NCBI GenBank assembly: GCA_963924555.1
Contig: OZ004588.1
Location: 3,844,001 to 3,908,000, forward strand
Length of the DNA: 64,000 nt
Direction of reading: 5' to 3'
Source: Crambe crambe
Taxonomy: Eukaryota; Porifera; Demospongiae; Poecilosclerida; Crambeidae
Made by a program: the position numbers and the translations under genes. Numbering within the stretch: the first letter of the stretch is position 1; each line of letters begins with the position of its first letter. Positions 1 through 14,000 of the stretch are shown piece after piece. The notes beneath the pieces were generated by a model, which did no database searches, was not told where the DNA came from, and saw nothing but the letters and a program-made list of their open reading frames with translations.

Positions 1-708
1 TGGTGCCAGGCTTTCCTGGCTCTGTCACTTTGATTGACACATTTACACATTTTGAAATACATATGCACACTGCTGAAAAAGTACGCAGCAAGATGTGTTC
101 CTTTGTCTCTCAAGCCATTTTTGCGGGTCTGAAGAAAGCAACAGTGGTCCTTGGCTACAACAACTCCATCCCATCTAAGGCACTGCTCTGTCCGTGTGAT
201 GGTAGTGACCCTCATGTTGCTACATTTGGAGATGGAATCTGGACCTGCAGTCAAGATTGCAATACGTTTGGAGAGTTAACTTCTAGACAATCACCATGGT
301 GTGAGAAAGAAGATGACTTCCCTACAAAATGTAAGTCCATAGCTATAAATGCATACATAACATACATACATATACATACATCATACACACATTAAACCCT
401 CATTCAATATCTTTTTTCTATCTCTGTATACAGCTCCATTGGACCTGAAAACAGTTCAAGTAGAGTTGTGGGATGTTAAGTGCAAGTGGTACAACCTCGG
501 TTTGGAGCTGGACTTGGACAAATCAAGTCTTGATGCCATCAGTGCAAACCGCCGTGAACAAGTGGAGGACTGTTTTCGAGAAGTTCTTTCTCAATGGCTC
601 GATTTAGCTACACCTTCTCCCTCATGGAAGGCACTGGTGAAGGCACTGAGGTCTCCAGCTGTGGACTTTCCTCAAGTAGCCTCCAAGATTGAAAGCAAGT
701 ACATTTGA
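1..708 (+). CDS. 3' end of a Death-domain protein gene (5' truncated by window edge)
   Basis: Two exons are visible: one open from the window edge to 330, ending at a GTAAGT donor, and one from 434 (after a CAG acceptor) to the TGA at 706-708. The first has a Cys-rich segment with CPCDG, a W-x-C, and GELTSRQ followed by W; from memory, this type of segment lies next to C-terminal Death domains in some invertebrate Roc/COR GTPase-like proteins. The second exon is a compact six-helix Death domain of about 75 residues, with the hallmark LWDVKCKWYNLGLELDL, then an R-E-Q-V-E-D-C-F helix and S-W-K-ALVKALRSP, ending seventeen residues later at KYI. Death domains mediate homotypic assembly in apoptosis and innate immune signalling. 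The upstream domains and start lie outside the window, so the full function cannot be given. The Death domain is fairly sure; the GTPase context is a guess. Confidence 0.72.
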
Positions 709-2018
709 ACATTAGACAATATTCCTATTCCCTGTAACCATTAGCTATTCTTGGAAGTCTGTAGCATGTATCATTAGTGTTTGGAATAATCTGTTTTCAA
801 ATAAAAAAAATTTTACCACAACTGGCTTTTTTTTTTTTTCTTCTTCTTTTCCTCCCTCCAAGGGCCAACAGCTGCATAGAAAAAAAATAGGACATATATA
901 ATATTGTCTGGTTCCATAGACGTCTGCACTGAAGAGAAAGGACATCCAAGCTGCGGTTGATAAAGGGTCTGGCCACACGAGACTATATAGGTTGTCCTTA
1001 TTTTATGTATACCACAAGGGTACCTTTATATCAGTTGTTCCATTGTTGGTTAAGCAGCATCAAGAGCTCTTTTCTGTTTAATTGTATCACAAAGATGCTT
1101 GATCATGTGGGTTCAATTCATTACATCATCTGCACACATGGCGAGACTTAGCGTGTCCATTATTCAGAAGTTCCACTGTTCAATGGTTATACACATCATA
1201 AATATTCACTGCTGAGATTATGAAGACAGTAGTAAGCTAGCTACACGCATGCCATTAATTTTAAGGATGAAATGGTTGTTCACAGGAAAACAAACAACTG
1301 TATGCATACACAGTTCTCGTGATGATTTGTCAGATCCTATAACATATATAGACTGTGATGTAAATATATGTGTGCATATGTACATGTGTGTGTGCACCAC
1401 GTGCGTGCGTGCATGCATGTGTTCATGTGTGTGTGCATGTGTGTGGTGTGTATGTAGGAGGTATTTAAGACAGAAAAAAAAAGGCAACTTTTGGAAATAC
1501 TTGTCTGCCACTCTACATGAACTAGTAGATCCATGAACTAATACATTCATGCAGATCTATGAACTAATGATACACTGTGCAGATCTATGAACTAATAATA
1601 CATTGCACAGATCCATGAACTAGTATATTATGCACTTCTTGGCTAAGATAGCTACTGACCATCAGGTATGTAGCTAATAGCTAGCTTGCAAGTGTTAGGT
1701 AATAGACAAAGCCCAAATAGCAAGAATCAACCAATGTGGCAACATATGAAATAGCCAGTGGATCTGCATAATGTATTAGTTCATGGATCTGCATAATGTA
1801 TTAGTTCATTATAATAGCCTGTGCTTAAAAACTGTTTTTGTTGGTTTAGTTTGTTGTTGTTTTTTTGAAAGATGCAATGGAGGAAAATTTTTCTAGCAAG
1901 TTTCTAGGAACACAAACCTATCAGGAAAATAGCCTGATCAAGTAACATGTGGCATAAAAATCTTATCAGTTGCACAAAGTCAGTTGTCATGGTTATCCCA
2001 ACATGTGGTTGGGTGTGG
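709..2018. other. Intergenic region without a recognisable gene
   Basis: Between the Death-domain gene and the 3' end of the minus-strand RCC1 gene. Open frames at 957-1151 and 1218-1550 are not gene-like: the latter reads through a TG/CATG-rich stretch (about 1374-1452) on both strands. A fragment reading GTCCATTATTCAGA (1155-1168) matches the end of the MITE-like family seen at 63558-63770. An inverted-repeat cluster occupies 1500-1815 and is listed separately. Nothing else is seen. Confidence 0.6.
1500..1815. repeat. Short tandem repeats arranged as an inverted repeat
   Basis: From about 1528 to 1635 the motif ATCYATGAACTAATA recurs four times, spaced 25-35 bp. From about 1757 to 1813 the reverse complement (TATTAGTTCATGGATC type) recurs twice. 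The two arms could pair into a hairpin about 300 bp long. This could be the remnant of a fold-back or MITE-type element; no coding sequence lies inside. Confidence 0.6.
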
Positions 2019-5000
2019 TTAGATATTCCAAGGTCTGATTGGAGCCTTGGGACACTCCTCCATCTGGAACTTGCGTAGGAACTGGAAGACACAGTGGGGA
2101 CAGGCACTGGGGTAACACTGTGACTGTTTGTAGTGGGACTGCAGCTGCTTCAGTGTCTGGGGGATTGGCAGTGGGAAATTCTGAACCCGTTCCACAAACT
2201 CAAGCAAAATTCGGTTCTGGAATCTATCCAAAGGATAGGCATGGCCACATGAGAAAGCAACCAGTGCACCAGTTCTGCGTTCCTCTGGATTGGCAGGGAT
2301 TATCAGTGATAAATCCCCTGTCCGATCAGACTTCTGGTTGTGAGTACGCAAACTTCCAAGAACTGATTCGGAGAGCTGAATAGAGTGATGACGTGATAAG
2401 TCTTTGTTCAGATTTCGTAAAATCTCCACCCACAGACGGAAATCTCCAACCGATGTTTCAATCGTCAGTTTTTTGATTGGTTCGTTGTCCTCATTGACTC
2501 CAGTTCGTCCTGTTTGAGTGGACTCGGAAGGGTCAGGGTTCGAAATGATGTCATCAGGGGTGGGGTTACCAGCAGAAATGAGGGAGAGGACCTCTTGTGC
2601 CACAGAAAGGTGGAAGGAGAGAGAAAAATCAAGCACATTTGTCCTAAGGGGAAATAGTACAAGATTTGTAAAGGACTAGTGGACTGTAGAATGATTACTA
2701 CAACCACGCCACTGTCTACCCAGCTGCTGAAATTAATATACCTCCCCATGAAGCTTCTCATGCATCAAATCTATTCAGTATGTACCCTCTTAAGACAAGA
2801 CTAAGTGGATATGCCATGGAAGAAAAGTGATGAGTCAGCACTTTCTCGAGAGACTCAAAGTGAAACTTATGTGACTTCCAACTGTTTATTAACTGCAAAG
2901 AAAGAGCATAATTACTATCAGGTTTTTGTCAAATTTATTGCTCACGTTTTCCAAGATATCCAGAGCTTCACGGATGAAAGTGGCAGAAAAGTAGTTTCTG
3001 TGCTCCGATAAAAACTTTTCCATGTACTCCAGTGCCAGGGAGGCTGCCTGCTCCTCTATGGCTTCTCTTCCTGCCCCTTCATCCACCTCCAATCCCCTTA
3101 GAGCACATCGTAGGGCCTGTAGTATAATAGCAACACATGTAGCTTTTCCCCTACATACACAATATGAGTAGGTCATGTGACAATTTGGCCCCACCCATAG
3201 GCAAGCTGTCTACAGGTATACCAGTCAATCCATGGAATGTATGTACATGGACTTACTGGTACAAATTCACTAACCGGCCATTAGTGTCTGCTTAGTGCAC
3301 TGCACTGGCACGGCACAACTATTGTAGCATTCATTATAGTCTCATGCAGGCCAGACCCTTTACCAACTCAAGGACCTAACCCTATACTAAGGCATCACGA
3401 TCTTAATTTGGAATGGAGATTTATGGCTAGCTACCCCATTCTTTAAAAACAAATTTGCTATCAGAGGTTGACTAGACTCCTCTCTGCATGGAAGAGTCTG
3501 GCCCACACAAGACTACATGGTTGCTCCCGAGGGTTTAGAATCTACTTAAGACCATTAAAACTCAGATAATAAACCAGAGATAAACTACAGGTCATATTGT
3601 CCAAAATTATAGTAAAACTAATTGAACATCACTACTTTGTAGACACACAAAACTTCCTACAAGAGCTCCTGAGCTAGTATAATTATATCCATCTTTCTTT
3701 TCTTGTGTTCCAGTGTCCAACAGCAGCTAGCTGCAGTTTACTGTACTTATAATAAGCTCACCCATCTATTAGTCCTATAGGCAAAGCCTAAAGTGATTTT
3801 TACATTACAAGTAATGTTAATGGTAACCACATACACATAATGTACAATGCTTATGTGGGCATGCGCACAATGTTGTTATGACCACGGCATGCTAAGCACT
3901 TTGCACCTGCTGATGCAGCTAAAAATTACAAGTGCCATGAAGATCTGGGTCTTGCTGCTGTGGCTGCTACTGCTACATCCAAGTAAGTAAGCACTGCCTT
4001 TGTCTTCTATCCTGTCATAGTTATCTCTATGCTCCACAGTATCAGATGCTGAAACATGCCAGGAAAAAGGTGATATTAGATTGAGAGGGAGAGATGGGGA
4101 AAATCTTAAAGCTGGTCGCATAGAGATATGCAATGGAACAGTCTGGAGGGTAGTGTGTGGAGGTGATTGGGATATGATGGATGCCAATGTGGTGTGCAGG
4201 CAGTTAGGATTCCCTGAGGGAGGTAAAGTTTTCACTTGATAATGTATCCAGAACACATTATATTATGTGTATAGGAGAAGAATATTTCTCTTTTGGCCAA
4301 GAAAATAACGGAGGACTCAATACTTGGGGGTGCTTAGGGAATGAGATGAAACTTATCAACTGCACACACACAATAAGCAATGAATGCAGTTTTGCAGGAG
4401 TGGCATGCAGTAAGTATGACACTCACAATGCACTCTCACTTTGAATCACAATAATAATACACACAGGGACCACTATTACTGTGACACCATCCCTAGCCAC
4501 CTGCACTGTGCTTGGAAGGACATTACAAGATAACATGGCATCGACTATAGGTCTGGGGGTAATGGTAGCCCTCTTGGCCTTAGGGTTGGTGTGTATGGTC
4601 ATATGGAATGTGTATTTGCATATGAAGAAAAGAATATCAATCAATATGAGGTTAGAATTGACACAATGATCTTACACACGTATATATACACATATATATA
4701 TGTATACTGTATACATGCAGAACCAGTGCCTTCAATTCCATAGTTAACCCCACTTCCAGTTCTGGCGTCATTAACCCTGCCTCCAATGACCCCAACTCCA
4801 CAAGTACTGTCTCCCAGCCATATCATCCGACCACCCTTCCCATAATACGCACTCCCAGTTTAAGATCTAGTCTTAGTTCCTCCACATAAACTAAACATGC
4901 ATGCACAAAATTCACAGGCTGTAATATTCAGTCATGAAAATGTAAAGGGGCTGGGCATTATAGCTACATCAAAAAATAAATTTTAAAAAAAATAAATATT

Positions 5001-8000
5001 TTTTTAATAATTGTCAACATCAGCTAGCAGATAACTATATAGTCCTGGCAGGAGGACGTGGTTAGTGACACATTAAACGGGTTTTCCCCTGATTACAGTA
5101 ATTGGGAGAGAAACCTATTCCAGAACTTTCCACATTATGAACAAGGGGGGGGGGGGGGGGGGGGGCAAGGGGGCATGGTTCTCAATTCTCAGAGACAACC
5201 TAGCAAACTACACAAGTCCAGTACTGGGTTTCACTTTTGCCAAGTTGCAAGGTCATAGTACACATACCTGTGCCCAGTGGCTTTCAAGGTTGGCAATGGT
5301 GGTCATACTGCCCCAGTCTTTCCAGTCTTGGCACTGCCACAACACCAGAGAGGTTCGGTAGAAGCCATATAGGTGCTCCAGGGCTGCGTCCAGGGCTTTT
5401 CTGCCATAGGGGGTGTGAGGGGAATCTGAAGAGGTAAGAAAGAAGGCATGTTGAGTGGATGAAAAAGGAAGACACCACAATAATCATGTACTGCATAAGG
5501 TGAGTGTGTGTGGTGAAGGAGGTAAGCAGATTTTGAGAGTACTAACAATAGTCAAAATAATGAGCAAGCTAATGCAAACAAGTGAATGATCGTTGAGAGA
5601 GTATGTGGGTGTGTACTGGTCCACAGAGAGGGAAAGTGGGCGTGTACTGGTCCATGGAGAGGGTACGTGGGTATGTACTGGTCCACGGAGAGGGAAAGTT
5701 GGTGTGTACTGGTCCATGGAAGGCTACATGGGTGTGTGCTGGAGGTCTTCACCCCATGGGTGTATTATGAGTAGGATATTTCTGGCCTGATCAAACATCA
5801 AGTACCATATCCAGGCAATACCACTTCGTTGTCGTTGTTGTTGTTGTTGTTGTTTTTTGTGTTATTTTTCAAGCACTGAAAGAGAAAGTTGTATGCTGAT
5901 AATTACAGTGCATGCATAGCTCACCTATTGATGCAAAATCTGGCAGCTCCCATCCTAAGTCTAGTTCCAGCACATTCAGCTCAGAAGGATCAGGTGACTA
6001 CATACATACATACAAGGAAGTGAGGAGGGTAAGAAAGGGTGTGGTTTTGATTTACTGTCTCGTGTGGAGATTTCATGCTGTCTGTAGCTGGAGAAATAGA
6101 GCTGATGGGGCGTGGCTTGTAGATCGTTTGTGATCGGGAGCGGTGAGAATGGGAGGAGCCTTCATGTTCCCCAAGGGGTATTCCAAGCTTAAATCAAATT
6201 ATAAAATTCTTCATACGAAATAATGGTAAAACCATTCCTTGAAGAGTATGTACTAGCATACATACATACATACATACATGCACATACATACATGCACATA
6301 CACATACACATACATATACTACATACATACATACATACATACATAATATTATATACATACATACATACATACATACATACATACATACACACATACACAC
6401 ATACATACATAATATTATATACATACATACATGCACATGCACATACATACATATATACATACATACATACATACACATACGTACATACATACATACATAC
6501 ATACATACATTCATACATACATACATACATACATAATATTATATACATACATACATACATACATGCACATACATACATACATACATACATACATACATAC
6601 ATACATACATGCACATACACTACATACATACATACATACATACATACATACATACATACATACATACATACATACATACATACCTGTCCCTTATCTCCTT
6701 TACCCCACACCCATGGGACTCCCTTTTCATCGACAGCGAGTGAGAACTCATCACCGGATGCAATAGCAACCACCTTGTGCTCATCCAAACCTTCCACCTG
6801 TTTAGGCTGAACCTAAAGTATATCAGAGACAAGTCTACATAATCATATCCCTCACGCTACATACATAAGGTGTCTTCACCACTTATCCTGAATACACATA
6901 TCCCTCATGCTGTGTACACAGTCTTTGCCACTTCTCCCATGGAGAAGGGCTAATATCCCTCATGTTACATAATAATGTAAGATGTCCTTACCACTTCTCC
7001 TGAATGGAGAAGGCCTAGTTGTCCATTCATATTGCTCCCCCAGCCATAGACGACACCTGAAGAAGTCAACATGAGGGAGTGGTGGTTGCCACAAGATACC
7101 TGATCGGGATAGAGGCAAGAGGGGAGGAGGAAGAGAGGAGAAGAGGGAAAGGAGATTGAGGAGGAAGGGTTCCAGGTGGGGGGGGAGTAAAAATTTATAA
7201 CACATCCAAACCTTTTATATACGTAGGAAAAGGACAAGACAATTATACATTTAACAGCAGGGTTCTGCCCACACTGGTCAACAATGGCTTTGGCTAAGGC
7301 TTCATGATGGTTTTCAGGTGCATGCAGTGATGCATGCTGATGCATGTGATATGGCATGACACATGCTGCATGTGCTCTGTAGCTTCTCCTATTCCATGGA
7401 CACGGGGATGATTAAAACCAGAACCAGGGTTTAATGCAGTGTTTTGCTTGAGGGGGGTCAAATGCCTAGTGAAAAATTTTGAGAAGGGCCAACTACATAC
7501 AAGCCTGTACATGTATGTGGGATTCTATGAAAATCTCATTACGAAAGCTTGGGGGGGGGGCATCATTTAGGAGCCCAAAGGGGACACAAAGGGACACCCC
7601 TATTCAACATAGTCTTATAAAGTGAGTATAGCAAAATATGTTTCAGCTACCACTCAAGAATTCTGGGGAAGAACCCTGTAACAGTGCCACTGACAGCGGA
7701 TAATTGCTACTGTAGAACTCTTCACCTGTACAATAGTGTTGTCTAGTTCCACATCATCTCTGCACACCCTTTGAGGACTGAGGGTGTTAGTGATGGCACC
7801 AGCGCTCACTCCTCCCCCCATTCCAGCAGTCTGCTGTCGTTCCCTTGACTTCTTGTATTCCTTCAACCCCTGTGGACCACCCGTTCCCGATTTCTAAGTT
7901 TAAAAAAAATCATGTTAAAGGAAATAAAATATTATCTCAACAAAATTTAATGTCAATGAGAATACATACATACATACATACATACATACGTATAATAATA

Positions 8001-11000
8001 AAAAATGTCTTACATGTCTGTTGAAATTCTTTCCCCAATAGAAAATCTCCTGGTCTGTTGTAACAATGACCTGCATAATTAGTATTAATATTGTAGATAG
8101 GTAGGTGTGGTGAAAACTACTGAGCATGCTCAGAAATACTTGATACTCACTAAATCCGAACCCCTTTAATCTGCCATATTAATGATATTATTCATGGCTA
8201 TTTGAGGTGCATTAAATGGAAATTAGAAAGTGTTCCTTTCAAACTGTATGCATTCATTAATCCGAAGCTTTCACTGATCCAAATGGGCTCTGGTCCCATG
8301 CTATTCGGATTAGTGAGGGTCCACTGTAATAACATGCTCAGGATTACATGAAATAGTACCACATTGAGCGTATATACCCTGCTATCTTTCTACTGCTTCC
8401 TTACAGTGTGGAAGTTGCCACAAGCCAGGAGGTAGACAGTTGAGTTGGCAAGGGCTTCTACCATCTTAGGTGAGGACTGCTTCTCTGTGTTACCATGTCC
8501 AAGCTGACCATACATGCCTATACAACGAACATAGGGTAGTACTCCCAAACCTACTATGTAAGTGAAAATAGTGGAACCCTATAATATACATACTGTACAT
8601 TATGGAACCAGCTATTCTTGTTCTTTAATCAAGAGGTTTTTAACTCTTGAAAGGTTCGATTTGTATTAGCAGTACGGGTTCCATTGTAACAGCTGGTCAC
8701 TGCTTATTTCAAGGGGTCAAGTGTATTTAAGGTACCGGATGTACAATCAATCTTGCTTTTTGACCTGAAACATACCATTTCCAAAGGTGTAAACTTTGCC
8801 CTGAAAAAATAAAAAAGAAATAGTACTTTATTTCTCTTAATTAGAGGAAATTCGTGCTGACCTCAGCAGTGAGAATGGCACTATGTCCATAGCCAGCTGC
8901 TATCAGGGAGACCTGTTTGCTGTCAAGGAGACTTGAATGGGTGGGTACAAACCTGTCGTCAACGCTCTTCAGACCCAGTTGTCCATGCACACCCCACCCC
9001 CAACTCCATACCCTAAAAATTAAAAAAATTTAAAAAACAGGTCAGCATTAAATTGGTGATCTACTCCCACCACTCAGTTAGGGTCCAAGGAAATGGCTTG
9101 TTAAATTTGGTGGTTAAATTTTTGGCGTATAGGATACTGGGTATCATCTAACCATGTACATGTGCATAGAAGTACATAGGGTTATTACTGTAAGTACATA
9201 CATAATGAATAATGAGTGTGGTGGTCAGACTGAGTGGTGGTCAATACAGGGACAAACTGACCAGTGTGGGGAGGACTCTTATGCTACTTACTGATGGTCA
9301 TCGTCAAGGGCTAGTGAGTGATACTGCCCACACACCACCGAGACGATGCTTTTGTCTGCTAGGGCAGCAATCTGAACTGGACGAGTCTTCTTCAGGGTGT
9401 CCCCATGCCCCAGCTGTGAGTGAGTGAGTGAGTGAGTGAGTGAGTGAGTGAGTGAGTGAGTGAGTGTGTGTGTGTGTGTGTGAGAGAGAGAGGGACTTAG
9501 TTGCAGCCTAGAAGCACCACAAGCATTTCCACAATGAATTAAGCTGGCAGGTCCTTCTTACCTGACCATGTGAAGATGATCCCCATGAGAAGATCTGAAA
9601 GACAACAAATACATTAGCAAATTAAACTTCATCCCATGCATAGCAACTAGCTCCGCCCACAGCAACTCACCCCTTCTTGACAGAGGGCAATGGTGTGCTC
9701 CGCCCCACATGAGACTGAAACCACGTGGATGTTCAGCATAAACATTGTCTCTACTCTAAGAGGAGTTGCTTTCCCTTCTTCCTCAATATCTCCATGGCCC
9801 AGTCTATCAAATAGCCAAAAGGTCACTAAAGGTCAGGTCAAGCTAGGAGTACTATTTTGTATGCTATGCATACACTTATGCCACCCCTTAATATAAGAAG
9901 TACCCTATTATGTGCAATATTATACACATACCATTATACAGCCAAATACCCTATTGTGTGCACATGGTGTACCCACTTACATAATTAAAGTAACAAGTAC
10001 ACCTGTGCTGTTAATTAATTAAAGCAGCAAGCCACAATAGCCTAACCACTTGAAGCTATATACACCATCTCCACCCTTCAATACATGTATACATATGTAA
10101 CTATGATACTGCAGGGCTCACAGTAACACTCTAGTATTGTCCGGACATGATTATCTAATAGCAATTTTAAGAGTATAGCTATAATAGAAAAATTAGTCGG
10201 ACAAAGGCAGAAAATGACCAGATAAATGAAGAAATTGACTGGAAAATGTCCTGTGACTGACTGTTATTGTGAGCACTGATACTGTACATTGCCCTATCAG
10301 AGGTTCAAAGGTTGAGCACACTTACTTTCCATTTTTTGTTGCTCCCCAGGTGTAGAGGTTGCCATTGACAACCACTGCAGCATGGTGCATACCACAAGAC
10401 AGAGTGCTCCCTCTGACCCATTGAGAACCCTCCGTGTACGAGTTAGGGGACTGGAGAGATCGAGGGAGGGGGAGACGGGAGAGAGGATATAAAAAGAAGC
10501 AGTTATGGGAAAGGGGAGACCAAGTTCATACGTACCTTTGCATTAGTTGCGATAGAACCTGAAACAGCTGACCTCAATGGAGATAATGACAGCCTGTGTG
10601 TCATTTAGATTTTTCAATGGTCAAAAATTTTTTTACATACTATTGTCATACAACAGTACAAAGATCCTGGATAAGGGGTACTACCCACAGAGTTTAGATG
10701 TAAATGAAGGTACCTATTCTGGAAAAATGGTGCAAGAGTTGACATTATGCTTTACTTACAAGTTATTAGGACCAGCTGGTTTGTGTTTTCTCCGCTGGTT
10801 GAGAATTATCAGAGAGATGAGGAACATTTCAATGTACGCTTCCAATTTGGGAGTGCTGGACTCCTCCCCCTGCCCTGCCCCTTCCGAGCTGTTATTGGTG
10901 GCTATAGAAACAAGTGATCCAGTTGAATTGCTCCTGCAGGGGAGGTGAAGAAACTGACACAGACCATACAATCATACACTGGATAATTTTCATCAATGAC

Positions 11001-14000
11001 TAAAATTTTAAGACACAATTACTAAACTACTGAAGGGTACAATGAATACTGTTGTTGTTGTTGTTGTTGTTATTGTTGTTGTTGTACTTACTGTCTCCGA
11101 TGTGTGTATGCCTTGATGAGGAGAGGCTGAATGGCATTGTGGGAGGGGTCGAAGAGACGTGTGATGCGGAGCAGGTTGGGGATGTCCAGTTGAGGGAGGA
11201 GGGAGCGCAAGTGATGCAAGTGGGCGGGCAAGATGGACGGCTAAAGGCGGGGGGGGGGGGGGGGGGTAGTGGGAAGTGGGTGGAACTGATTATGCACATT
11301 TCAGAAATTTAGAGAAATTACAAATTTTTTTCTTTCTTTCCAGATCACTGAATTTCCACTATGTGGTGCAGTAAACTTGCGCAACAACTACGTACATATG
11401 TGCACACCTTAGCATGGAGAAGTCGGACAAAGTTTGCTGGAGTCATCTGGTAGAGAAATAATCCTGCAGAAAATCAGAAAATGTTCTCTCAGTATGAGCC
11501 TAACTGCAGTAATGTTAATACTATCAGTATAGGGGAACTGCCTGGCTCATAGGTGGTCACAGTCAGCTACTGCATGCAATACTCCTGCGTACATATCAGG
11601 TGCAATGAGAGACAGAGTAGTGTAGTGATGTCACGAACTTACATATAGCTTCTGTCGTCAGCCAGCAATTGAAGTGGCAATAGGTGTACATACATACATA
11701 GCTGGGAGAGGCACTGTTGGAGTGCCTTAGTTAATAGATGTGCTTTCATTATAGGATAGCCTAATAGGAAATGTCCTGTATGCTAAGCACCCTTAATGTT
11801 GTACCAATTGGCAGAGTGAGTTAGAGATGTACTGTGGCTATATGGATGTTGTATGTACCATTGGCAGAGTTAGTGAGGGTCTTGATGTACTGACGACTGG
11901 CTAGGGAAGACTGAAGGCTGTAGTTGATATCCAGTGCCCCATGACTGATCATCTTCTCCAGAGCCTCTGCTAGTTTATGGTGAGTCTATGGGACAATTAC
12001 AGTGATTAAGCCATACACAGATAGGCAGTTGTCACATGCAGATCATGTGATCATATTAGATTGTGACCATTATACCAGGACAGCGCTTCTGCAACATACA
12101 TAGTGAATAAGACATCTGATCATGTGATTGCTTCAAGACTTCCATGTGAACATATCATGTGATCAATGAAAACCATGTGATCTGATCACGTGACCACATT
12201 ACTGCTAACATAGGTATTATCATAAGAGCAAGAGATAGATGCCAAAGGATATACTAAAAGGTATTTACTTTGGCAAGATCAAAGAGCTGTTCTTTGAGGC
12301 CACAGTGTATGAGGAGCTCCATGGCAACAGTCTGATCATAGAGAAACTTCTCACTTAGGAACTGGCTGAACTTGTCCATCATGACTGCTCCCTCAGGGCT
12401 CCCATGGCAACGCAAGCACTGGGAATGTGGATAGAAAATTATCAGATCGATCCCATGTGGCAGGTTAAGGCTCGCTTAGACAGATAACAATAATGACGAA
12501 GATCTCAGAGAAATTACTTTGATATGACACACAAGGTATATGTGGACTAACTAGATCACATGACTATAGATGATGTAATCACAACACTTAAGGTATTAGG
12601 TGGGGCATGCACCACCTGCATCCTACATCAATTATTTCAATGTGACTTCCAAGGGAAAAAGAATGACTTCGGGACATGATTACATACCTCATGAATGAAA
12701 CACTTGAGAAGGACATTTTGGACCTGTTTGGGCTGGAGGAGGGAGGTGTGGCCTGTGTTGTCATACACCAGTTGATGCAAGTAGTGCACCAGCTCTGGGA
12801 CCCGCCCAACTTCAGAAAAACACTCAATAATCCTTGCAGATGGGCACTACACAAAAAAAAAGATAACGCACACAAAAAGTAGATAGATACATACACAAAC
12901 ACCACTTTCGTCCCCTTCAAAGATATTATAATTATGTGATTAAAGACTTCATTAAAATTTACTTCCTTTAGTTCTTCAACAGAAATGTGGACTCAAAAAA
13001 AATGTGTGGCTACACAAAAATATTTCTTGTACAGACTCATCCCTACCCCTGGTTTTACCCTGGCCTTACCCTGGCCTTACCCTGGATAATTCAAACAACT
13101 TTAGGGCTTGAGAATACTGCCTGTCCTTCAACTTCTTTTTTGCTGCCTCCTGATAGAGTCCACAGACATCCAGTCTGTACGTGATCCCGAACTCCTCTGC
13201 CCCCTCATGGGACTTTGAAGAAAGAACCAGCTGGAGGAATATGTCCTCCGGTGAGAGGACCTGACGACACTGGTACACGCCTGTTGTTGTCACAACAATA
13301 CAGCCTCCCATGTTGGAATTGGGTGTGGCAAGGGGGTTGTGGGAGCGATCATGTGACAGGGATGCTAGCTGGTTGGACATATTAGAGGTGGAGTAGAAAC
13401 CAACAAGGTTGCTTCGAGATGGAATGCTAAACTGTTGCAGGATGGAGTTACTCTCTGTGGGGGTGGGGTTGGTCTGGGAGGGGGAAGAGGAAGAAGAGGG
13501 GAAGAGAAGGGGAGAGAAGGGAGAGAGGGAGGGAGAGAAGGAGGGGGGAAGGGGGAGGGGGGAGGGGGGAGGGAAAGGAAGAAGAGAAAAGAGTGAAAGA
13601 TAAAGAGGGAGTATACTTAACAAGACTCACCAGATCAGAAACACTGGCTCTCTGGCTCGACATGATACTAAGAGTGAACTGCATATGTAGGGAGGACGGG
13701 GGGGAAAGGTTAAAGTTCATAAAGCAAGTTAACGTCAAGGCACGTCTCTATCACTCACCGAACAAGGATTAGCTTCATCGTTGTGACTCACTACAAATAA
13801 TATTCTGTCCATGAGCAGAGCAGCAGTAGCCCCTCCCATCAACTGGTACGTCCGCAAGGGAGTGTTCAACAACTCAAAGTCGTAGCTGAAAATCTGAAGG
13901 ATAAGAAATCTAATCATGAAGCAGCACAATCTGAGATCTACTTGCCTCCATTTTGAAGGTTTGGAGGTTGAGAGCAGTGAGGAAGTGATGCCCCCTCCAG

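Noticed and set aside
5484..5790. Several overlapping frames with repeated WSTERES and VDQYTPT peptides
   Set aside because: They are translations of the 31-bp minisatellite in an intron.
5998..6013. Apparent 16-nt intron made of GTAT repeats in the RCC1-repeat gene
   Set aside because: A better donor 42 nt upstream (ACA|GTAAATC) gives a 58-nt intron with a good pyrimidine tract and the same reading frame.
6189..6810. Long open frames of 110-202 codons on both strands
   Set aside because: They are created by the (CATA)n array and encode only Tyr-Ile-His-Thr or Met-Tyr-Val-Cys repeats. The genuine RCC1 exon is only 6684-6812 on the minus strand.
11027..11312. Frames with poly-Asn, poly-Leu or poly-Gly runs
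   Set aside because: They are generated by the (GTT)n and G18 tracts beside the genuine minus-strand exon 11092-11240.
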